This document shows positions 6,366 through 10,741 of a stretch of 10,741 nucleotides of DNA, in pieces (position 1 is the stretch's first letter; each line of letters begins with the position of its first letter). Both the position numbers and the translations under genes were made by a program. Origin of the DNA: Actinomycetes bacterium (GTDB lineage Bacteria; Actinomycetota; Acidimicrobiia; Acidimicrobiales; Palsa-688). The notes below the pieces were generated by a model. That model did not search any database and had not been told where the DNA came from. It was given only the letters and a program-made list of their open reading frames with translations. The stretch covers positions 1 to 10,741 of the forward strand of contig JAJZWW010000078.1 of assembly GCA_021846485.1 (NCBI GenBank), in the 5' to 3' direction.

Positions 6366-7195
6366 GGGCGCTGCGCGGGGCGCCGGAAGCAGCGGATGGG
6401 GCACCGACCCCGGTGAACGGATCATCGGCAGCGGTGAACGGTACGCCGACCCCAGCTCCGGTGCTCGACATCCGGGGTCTGGAGAAACGGTTTTTCATCC
6501 ATGCGATCGGGCGGCAGGTCGACGCCCTTCGCCGCGTCGACCTGGCCGTCGGGCCCGGTGAGCACGTGGTGCTCGTCGGCGCCAGCGGTGCCGGCAAGTC
6601 GACGCTGCTCAAGTGCGTCTGGCGCAGCTGCCTACCGACGGCAGGGGAGGTGCTCCTGCGGAGGGCCGACGGCACGGTCGTCGACCTGGCGCGGGCCGAC
6701 GACAGGACGATGGTCGAGCTTCGAGACGAGCAGCTCGGCTACGTGAGCCAGTTCCTCGGGGCCGATCAGCGCCGGTCCGTGCACGACGTGGTCGTCCGGT
6801 CCGCCTTGAAGCGGGGCTTGGCCGGCGACGAGGCGGGAGATGCGGCGGCGGGTGCCCTCCGCCAGGTTGGCTTGGGGGAGGAGCTGTGGGCCACGCGCCC
6901 CGTCGTGCTCTCCGGCGGGGAGCAGCAGCGCGTGAACCTCGCCATCGGGACGCTACGGCCGCCGGGCCTGCTGCTGCTCGACGAGCCGGTGGCCTCCCTG
7001 GACGCCACAAACCGGGAAGCCGTCCTCGAGCTGATCGCCGGCGTGGCTCGGACCGGGGTCAGCGTCCTCAGCGTCTTCCACGATCTCGACGCCGTTCGTC
7101 GTCTTGCCACCAGGGTTGTCCTCCTCGAGGCCGGGAGGGTGGCGGCGGAGGGTGAGCCGGGCGAGATCCTCGAGCACATGGGAGTCCTGCGATGA
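6362..7195 (+). CDS. phnL: C-P lyase ABC-type ATPase PhnL
   Basis: PhnL works with PhnG, PhnH and PhnI in forming the ribose 1-phosphonate 5-triphosphate, and in E. coli stacks on PhnK. The GTG start overlaps the phnJK stop (GTGA) and gives 277 residues. Motifs: Walker A GASGAGKST 73-81, VSQF with Q130, EELWATRP 173-180 followed by signature LSGGEQQRVN 183-192 (the LSGGEQQ form is typical of PhnL), Walker B LLLLDEP 203-209, SVFHD with H240. The ATPase domain begins at about residue 34, so there is a ~33-residue Pro/Ala/Asn-rich extension absent from E. coli PhnL (226 aa). GTG codons at 6413, 6434 and 6461 are alternative starts without good ribosome-binding sites. A much earlier in-frame ATG at 5792 lies inside PhnK and is rejected. 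The stop overlaps ATG 7192 (ATGA). Confidence 0.93.
   Translation: MRALRGAPEAADGAPTPVNGSSAAVNGTPTPAPVLDIRGLEKRFFIHAIGRQVDALRRVDLAVGPGEHVVLVGASGAGKSTLLKCVWRSCLPTAGEVLLRRADGTVVDLARADDRTMVELRDEQLGYVSQFLGADQRRSVHDVVVRSALKRGLAGDEAGDAAAGALRQVGLGEELWATRPVVLSGGEQQRVNLAIGTLRPPGLLLLDEPVASLDATNREAVLELIAGVARTGVSVLSVFHDLDAVRRLATRVVLLEAGRVAAEGEPGEILEHMGVLR
6411..6441 (+). repeat. 10-bp direct repeat, 21-bp period, near the phnL start
   Basis: cggtgaacgg occurs at 6411-6420 and 6432-6441. The spacing is seven codons, encoding VNG twice in the PhnL N-terminal extension. This is the weakest of the junction repeats. Confidence 0.5.
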
Positions 7196-7269
7196 CCGCC
7201 GTGGGTGACCTTGGGAGTGAACCGACCGGCGCAGGTCACTGCACCATCCCTTGGATGGTGCACCAATGA
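7192..7269 (+). CDS. Possible 25-codon mini-ORF linking phnL to the phosphatase gene
   Basis: ATG 7192 overlaps the phnL stop (ATGA). The frame runs 25 codons (MTAVGDLGSE at one end, CTIPWMVHQ at the other) to a TGA at 7267-7269, which itself overlaps the ATG at 7266 of the next gene. It would pass ribosomes from phnL to the phosphatase gene and reads through the hairpin at 7240-7262. No family is recognised. It could be chance, because NTGA overlaps are common in this operon. Confidence 0.4.
   Translation: MTAVGDLGSEPTGAGHCTIPWMVHQ
7240..7262. promoter_or_regulatory. Perfect 10-bp inverted repeat with 3-nt loop just before the phosphatase start
   Basis: tgcaccatcc (7240-7249), loop ctt, ggatggtgca (7253-7262), ending 3 nt before ATG 7266. 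In RNA this hairpin would cover the region where a ribosome-binding site should be; as DNA it is a candidate protein-binding dyad. There is no U-run after it, so it is not an intrinsic terminator. Confidence 0.6.
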
Positions 7270-8072
7270 GCGACGATGCCCTGGCTGAGGTGCTCACCAC
7301 CGCCGCCGACGCGGCCACTGATGCCTTCCTCGAGGCCCGGCGGCGGGTGGCGCCGGGCGAGCTGAGCCGCACAGTGGGGATCGGCGGCGACGGGACTCCC
7401 ACCTCGAGGCTCGACCAGATCGTGGACGAGGCGGTCCTGGCTGCCGTGGACAGGCTCGGGGTGAACGTGCTGTCGGAAGAGGCTGGCTGGGTGGACCGCG
7501 GATCGGCGGTGACCCTCGCCGTCGACCCCGTGGACGGAACGGCCAATGCCCTGGCCGGGGTCCCGCTGTGCACCTTCAGCGCTGCTGTCGTCGTCGACGG
7601 CCAGCCCGTCGGTGCCCTCACCCGGTGGCTGGACGGCGCGAGGGACTGGCTTTGCTGGAACGACGAGCCCGGCGGCGGTCCTTGGGTGACGACCGGTCGC
7701 CGCCAGCTCCAAGGGGCGGCTGTCTCGTTACTGCGCCCCCAGCCGGCGAGCTGGGCGGCGTGGTGCCGCATCTCGGAACAGGCGTCGCGCGTCCGCATCC
7801 TCAGCTGCTCCACGCTCGAGGCAGTGCTGGTCTGCACGGGCGCCACCGACGCCTTCGTCGACGCAGGAGCAGACGTCCACCGCTACGTCGACCTGGTGGC
7901 CGCCGTCGTCTATGCGAGGGCAGCCGGCGCTACCGTGGCAGACGGGTTCGGCCGTGCGGTGGAGTTCGACACCGACCTGACCAGACGCTGGAGCGGCGTC
8001 GTGGCGGCAAGCACGGAGCTGGCGGAGCAGCTGCAGGCCGTGATCGCCGGTGCCGGGGCGGAGGTCGGCTGA
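7266..8072 (+). CDS. Inositol monophosphatase-family protein
   Basis: A 268-residue member of the Mg-dependent, Li-sensitive phosphatase superfamily (IMPase/FBPase/CysQ fold). Seen: GGDGTPTSRLDQIVDEAV at 40-57, the metal-binding acidic pair in LSEEAG at 69-74, the DPVDGT motif at 87-92, and a divergent second motif VHRYVDLVAA..YARAAG at 204-221, where D209 sits at the spacing of the third metal aspartate but the usual W-D is Y-V-D. Family members hydrolyse small phosphate monoesters such as inositol phosphate, fructose bisphosphate or PAP. Lying between phnL and phnM, it probably acts on a phosphorylated C-P lyase intermediate or product (inference). ATG 7266 overlaps the mini-ORF stop; TTG 7251 is an alternative in-frame start inside the hairpin. 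Confidence 0.85.
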   Translation: MSDDALAEVLTTAADAATDAFLEARRRVAPGELSRTVGIGGDGTPTSRLDQIVDEAVLAAVDRLGVNVLSEEAGWVDRGSAVTLAVDPVDGTANALAGVPLCTFSAAVVVDGQPVGALTRWLDGARDWLCWNDEPGGGPWVTTGRRQLQGAAVSLLRPQPASWAAWCRISEQASRVRILSCSTLEAVLVCTGATDAFVDAGADVHRYVDLVAAVVYARAAGATVADGFGRAVEFDTDLTRRWSGVVAASTELAEQLQAVIAGAGAEVG

Positions 8073-8073
8073 G

Positions 8074-8105
8074 CTATGGCCAGAAAAGCCTATGGCCAGA
8101 GAAGC
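8074..8105 (+). repeat. 16-bp tandem duplication before phnM
   Basis: Units ctatggccagaaaagc (8074-8089) and ctatggccagagaagc (8090-8105), 15 of 16 identical, fill most of the 44-bp spacer between the phosphatase gene and phnM. Each contains an ATG, out of frame with the other. Confidence 0.9.
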
Positions 8106-8116
8106 GAGGTGAAGCC

Positions 8117-9286
8117 ATGCCCGTCCACCTCCTGAGCAACGTCCGAGCCGTCACCCCCGATGGGATCGTGGACGACGCTACCATCGCCAGCGAGGACGGC
8201 AGGATCCTGGCGGTGGAGGAGCACCGCTCGTACCTCGGGGCCATCGACGGTCTCGGGGCGTTCTGCCTCCCGGGCCTGGTCGACTCCCACTGCGACGCCA
8301 TCGAGCGCGAGGTGTCGCCCCGGCCGACCGCCGTCTTCGATCTCGACTTCGCCCTCGGGTCACTCGAGTCCCGCTTCCTGTCGGCCGGCATCACGACCGC
8401 CTTCCACGGTGTCAGCTTCGCCGACGACACCAGCCGGGTGCGGTCGCTGGACATGGCCGCTACCATCGTGGAGGCCATCGACGAGCGGCGCCGGGTCGTC
8501 CCCGGGCTCGATCACCGGATCCTGTTCCGTGTAGCGGCTCGCAGCGCTGGCTCGGTGGAGCAAGCCGAAGCCGGCCTGGCCGGCGGCAGCCCCGACGGGT
8601 CGGCGCCCCTGGTGTCTGTCGAGGACCACACCCCCGGTCAGGGGCAGTACCGAGACATCGAACGCTACAAGGCCTCTTTCCCCGACGAGCGCCGCGGGCG
8701 CGTGGGGAATCTCGACGCCGAGATCGCACGGCGCATCGAGGAGGCGAGGGCCAGCCAGCCAACCCGGACGGCCAACCTGCTCCGGGTGCGTGAGCTGGCG
8801 GCCACCGGCCAGGCCAGGGTGCTGGCCCACGACTGCGTGGACGCTGCCGAGGTGGCCGAGGCGTGCGGGTGGGGGGCGACTGTGGCCGAGTTCCCCGTCA
8901 CCATGGAGGCAGCCCGAGCTGCGCGTGAGCGGGGTATGCCGGTCGTGCTGGGTGCACCGAACGTCCTGCTCGGAGGGTCCCACTCGGGCAACGTGGCCGC
9001 CGAGGAGGTCATCGCGGCCGGTCTGTGCACCGGCCTGGCGTCGGACTACCTGCCGCCGAGCATGCTGGCGGCGGCGTTCGACCTCGCTGCCCGGAAGGTC
9101 CTCGAACTGCACCACGCCGTCCACCTGGTCACTGCCGGACCCGCGGAGGCCACGGGCCTGGCCGATCGGGGCACCCTGCTTCCGGGAAGCGCGGCTGACC
9201 TCGTGCTGGTGACGCTCGACGGTCGCTGGCCGCGGGTGCGCTCGCTGCTCACGCTGTCGCGGCCCAGGGTCGAGGCGGTGGTGTGA
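8117..9286 (+). CDS. phnM: Ribose 1-phosphonate 5-triphosphate diphosphatase PhnM
   Basis: An amidohydrolase-superfamily enzyme that removes pyrophosphate from the ribose 1-phosphonate 5-triphosphate made by PhnGHI(L), giving the 5-phosphate used by PhnJ. Seen in the 389 residues (E. coli 378): PGLVDSHCDAIE at 52-63 with metal ligands H58 and D60; VSVEDHTPGQGQYRDIERYK at 166-185; AHD at 237-239; AEFPVTMEAARAARERGM at 257-274; GAPNVLLGGSHSGN at 279-292; and LASDYLPPSML at 307-317 with D310. These are the family hallmarks. The start is ATG 8117 with GAGGTG at 8106-8111; an in-frame ATG far upstream (7568) lies inside the phosphatase gene and is rejected. A 16-bp tandem duplication precedes it and three more repeats follow it. 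Confidence 0.96.
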   Translation: MPVHLLSNVRAVTPDGIVDDATIASEDGRILAVEEHRSYLGAIDGLGAFCLPGLVDSHCDAIEREVSPRPTAVFDLDFALGSLESRFLSAGITTAFHGVSFADDTSRVRSLDMAATIVEAIDERRRVVPGLDHRILFRVAARSAGSVEQAEAGLAGGSPDGSAPLVSVEDHTPGQGQYRDIERYKASFPDERRGRVGNLDAEIARRIEEARASQPTRTANLLRVRELAATGQARVLAHDCVDAAEVAEACGWGATVAEFPVTMEAARAARERGMPVVLGAPNVLLGGSHSGNVAAEEVIAAGLCTGLASDYLPPSMLAAAFDLAARKVLELHHAVHLVTAGPAEATGLADRGTLLPGSAADLVLVTLDGRWPRVRSLLTLSRPRVEAVV

Positions 9287-9291
9287 CCTCA

Positions 9292-9321
9292 CTACTTCGA
9301 AAGCCGCCACTTCGAAAGCCG
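9292..9321 (+). repeat. 15-bp tandem duplication after phnM
   Basis: Units ctacttcgaaagccg (9292-9306) and ccacttcgaaagccg (9307-9321), 14 of 15 identical, in the untranslated spacer between phnM and the HD-domain gene. Confidence 0.9.
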
Positions 9322-9327
9322 CGACCG

Positions 9328-9349
9328 AGACGAGAGTCAGACGAGAGTC
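9328..9349 (+). repeat. Perfect 11-bp tandem duplication in the same spacer
   Basis: agacgagagtc at 9328-9338 and again at 9339-9349, six bases after the 15-bp pair. Confidence 0.88.
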
Positions 9350-9351
9350 CT

Positions 9352-9387
9352 AGGAGACGCCATGACCCGAGGAGACGCCATGACCAG
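9352..9387 (+). repeat. 18-bp tandem duplication of ribosome-binding site plus start codon
   Basis: Units aggagacgccatgacccg (9352-9369) and aggagacgccatgaccag (9370-9387). Each carries AGGAG, five bases (acgcc) and ATG. The two ATGs (9362 and 9380) are in the same frame, so the HD-domain gene has two equivalent start modules. Confidence 0.93.
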
Positions 9388-10009
9388 CACCACCTATCCC
9401 GACCAGGCGACGACGATCGAGGACCTCCTCGTCGTCCTGCGGGCCGAAGCCGGGGCTTTCGACGAAGACGAAGCGGATGCCGATGACGAAGACGAAGACG
9501 ATGACGAAGACGAGAGGGAAGCAGCAGGCGCCGGCGAAGACGGCCACCTCACCGCGTTGGACCATGGGCTGCAGTGCGCTGCCGTGCTCCGTGGCGAGCA
9601 CCCCGACGGTCTGGAGCTCCAGGTGGCCGGGCTGGTCCACGACATCGGGCACCGGCTGCAGCCCGGCGCTCCGGAGCTGCACGGGGTGGTCGGTGGCCGG
9701 TACGTGGCCGGCCTGCTCGGCGACCGGGTCGCTGCTCTCGTCGAGCTGCATGTGGACGCGAAGCGGTTCCTCGTCAAGGTCGAGCCGTCGTACCGCGCCC
9801 ATCTGTCGCGGGGGAGCGCCCAGACCCTGATCGCCCAGGGTGAAGCTCTGAGCGACGCAGAGGTGGTCGAGTTCGCCGCCAAGCGCCACGCCGCTGACGC
9901 CGTCGTGCTGCGGCGGGCCGACGAACGGGCCAAGGTGCCGGGGCGGCCGGTGGCCCCGCTCGAGGCCTGGTTCGAGATCCTCGAGCGTGTCGCGTCCGCA
10001 GTGGCCTGA
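9362..10009 (+). CDS. PhnZ-like HD-domain diiron oxygenase
   Basis: A 215-residue HD-fold protein (209 from the second start at 9380). It aligns by eye with PhnZ, the mixed-valence diiron oxygenase that splits 2-amino-1-hydroxyethylphosphonate to glycine and phosphate: ALDHGLQCA 65-73 (PhnZ QLEHSLQCA), VHDIGH 92-97, HGVVGGRY 107-114, ELHVDAKRFLV 128-138, SYRAHLSRGSAQTL 143-156 and RADE 185-188. The metal ligands correspond: H68, H93, D94, H107, H130 and D187. Two things are odd. Residues 34-53 are almost all Asp/Glu, encoded by gacgaa-type repeats at about 9461-9514. The PhnZ residues Tyr24 and Glu27, ten and seven positions before the first His, are replaced by glycines. A PhnY-type hydroxylase, the usual partner, is not in the window. 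It could act on another hydroxyphosphonate. Confidence 0.87.
   Translation: MTRGDAMTSTTYPDQATTIEDLLVVLRAEAGAFDEDEADADDEDEDDDEDEREAAGAGEDGHLTALDHGLQCAAVLRGEHPDGLELQVAGLVHDIGHRLQPGAPELHGVVGGRYVAGLLGDRVAALVELHVDAKRFLVKVEPSYRAHLSRGSAQTLIAQGEALSDAEVVEFAAKRHAADAVVLRRADERAKVPGRPVAPLEAWFEILERVASAVA
9461..9514 (+). repeat. Acidic gacgaa-type microsatellite inside the HD-domain gene
   Basis: Irregular repetition of gacgaa, gatgac and gacgag codon pairs encoding an Asp/Glu run (residues 34-52) just upstream of the HD catalytic domain. It is in frame and outside the conserved fold. Confidence 0.8.
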
Positions 10010-10018
10010 GCGGCAACC

Positions 10019-10024
10019 AGGAGG
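10019..10024 (+). promoter_or_regulatory. Strong ribosome-binding site of the histidine phosphatase gene
   Basis: AGGAGG, 5 nt before ATG 10030 in a 20-bp spacer. It fixes the start of the last gene. Confidence 0.85.
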
Positions 10025-10029
10025 TCGAT

Positions 10030-10741
10030 ATGAAGACTCCCCATGATGAACGAGGACATGTCCACGAGCTCGAGTCGGTGTTCCTGGCTCGGCACGGCGA
10101 GACGGAATGGAATCGCCAACGCCGGCGTCAGGGCCAGCTGGACTCTCCGTTGACCCCAGAAGGGCAGGCGGGAGCGCGACGGCTCGGGATCGTCCTGGCT
10201 GGTCTCGAGGTCGACAGTGTCTTCAGCAGTCCACTGGGCAGGGCGGCGACGACAGCCCTTATCGTCGCGGCGAGACTTGGCATGTCGGTGACAATCGTCG
10301 AAGACCTTGCCGAAATTCATCATGGAGACATGGCGGGCCTGACGGCGTCCGAGATCGTGCAGCGCTTCCCTCGAGCGATCAGCTGCCGGGCAGATGACAA
10401 GTACGAGTGGCGCTTTCCCGGAGGTGAGAGCTACGCCGACGCTGACCGCCGTGCGAGCTCCGCGCTGTCGCGGATCGCGAGCCAGGGCGTCCGGCGTCCG
10501 TTGATCGTCTCTCACGAGATGATCGGGCGAATGCTGCTACGCAACCTCCTCCAGCTCGACGCTCTGGACGCTCTGACCTGGAGCCACCCCCATGAGACGG
10601 TCTACCGAGTGGACCCCGCCGAACGAGTCGTCACCCCGACCGCTGCGGTCCGTGCTGATGCGGTCCAGCCTGGCTCGGCACGGCGAGACGGGCTGGCTGG
10701 TGTTGAGAGCATGGGCCGGCAGCTTGGGAACAGCGATCTGT
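10030..10741 (+). CDS. Histidine phosphatase (phosphoglycerate mutase-like) family protein, 3' end outside window
   Basis: The frame is open from ATG 10030 to the window edge (237 complete codons). FLARHGETEWN at 18-28 holds the catalytic RHGE with H22; QGQLDSPLTPEG at 34-45, SSPLGRA at 66-72 with R71, EIHHGDMAG at 95-103 and VSHEMIGRMLLRNLL at 160-174 with H162 complete the active site. The family removes phosphate from small metabolites through a phosphohistidine intermediate. Its place at the end of a C-P lyase operon suggests processing of a phosphorylated sugar product (inference). The family fold normally ends near residue 200 (ETVYRVDPAERVVTP); the ~37 further codons are unexplained and contain a 23-bp copy of the gene's own catalytic-motif DNA. 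Confidence 0.88.
   Translation, partial: MKTPHDERGHVHELESVFLARHGETEWNRQRRRQGQLDSPLTPEGQAGARRLGIVLAGLEVDSVFSSPLGRAATTALIVAARLGMSVTIVEDLAEIHHGDMAGLTASEIVQRFPRAISCRADDKYEWRFPGGESYADADRRASSALSRIASQGVRRPLIVSHEMIGRMLLRNLLQLDALDALTWSHPHETVYRVDPAERVVTPTAAVRADAVQPGSARRDGLAGVESMGRQLGNSDL
10669..10691 (+). repeat. Second exact copy of a 23-bp stretch encoding the RHGET catalytic motif
   Basis: These 23 bases are identical to 10083-10105. The first copy encodes LARHGET in the phosphatase frame. The second is in another frame relative to that gene, but reads LARHGETGW in phase 2, preceded by GTG 10652 and ATG 10658 and open to the window edge. It may be the start of a second histidine phosphatase gene, possibly frameshifted. 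Confidence 0.6.

Noticed and set aside
7240..7262. Intrinsic terminator between phnL and the phosphatase gene
   Set aside because: There is no run of T after the stem and the hairpin abuts a start codon within a coupled operon.
8076..8105. Small ORFs starting at the two ATGs in the 16-bp repeat
   Set aside because: They have no ribosome-binding site or recognisable product; the ATGs are a by-product of the duplicated ctatggcc sequence.
7568..8116. Upstream ATG extension of phnM inside the IMPase-family gene
   Set aside because: The PhnM domain begins at ATG 8117, which has its own ribosome-binding site; the extension is a shadow of the phosphatase gene.
10107..10397. Separate small gene of 96 codons
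   Set aside because: It is an out-of-frame reading of the histidine phosphatase, whose catalytic motifs are all in the frame from 10030.

Overview
The window looks like a piece of a high-GC Gram-positive (actinobacterial-type) chromosome. GC is very high at third codon positions, GTG starts are common, and all genes lie on the + strand in one tightly packed operon with repeated NTGA stop/start overlaps (1732, 2562, 4446, 6362, 7192, 7266). No genus can be named from the sequence alone.

Layout: a carbohydrate-type (CUT1, Ugp/Mal-like) ABC transporter comes first, with the 3' part of an inner-membrane permease (3-533) and its UgpC/MalK-type ATPase (608-1735). A nearly complete carbon-phosphorus lyase set follows: phnG (domain 2107-2565, possible start 1732), phnH (2562-3149), phnI (3151-4449), a phnJ-phnK gene fusion (4446-6365), phnL (6362-7195) and phnM (8117-9286). 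Between phnL and phnM are a 25-codon mini-ORF carrying a perfect 10-bp hairpin (7192-7269) and an inositol-monophosphatase-family gene (7266-8072). After phnM come a PhnZ-like HD-domain oxygenase (9362-10009) and a histidine phosphatase (10030 to the window edge).

How the parts work together (family knowledge plus inference): the transporter would import a phosphorus compound. PhnG/H/I with PhnL attach a phosphonate to ATP in place of adenine, PhnM removes pyrophosphate, and the radical-SAM subunit PhnJ breaks the C-P bond. PhnJ's ATPase partner PhnK is covalently joined to it here. PhnP and PhnN, which normally carry the cyclic ribose phosphate product to PRPP, are not in the window. The two phosphatase-family genes stand where such accessory enzymes would be. 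The PhnZ-like protein suggests a second, oxidative route of C-P cleavage in the same operon.

The most unusual structural signal is that most gene junctions and inter-domain joints carry their own, mutually unrelated short tandem duplication: 31 bp at 501-562, 4 x 24 bp at 1789-1884, 18 bp at 3113-3148, 9 bp at 3598-3615, a 51-bp period at 5398-5487, a 21-bp period at 6411-6441, 16 bp at 8074-8105, and then 15, 11 and 18 bp at 9292-9387. Periods are multiples of three where the repeat is translated and often not where it is untranslated. Several copies duplicate a ribosome-binding site or start codon, and one forms the linker of the PhnJ-PhnK fusion.
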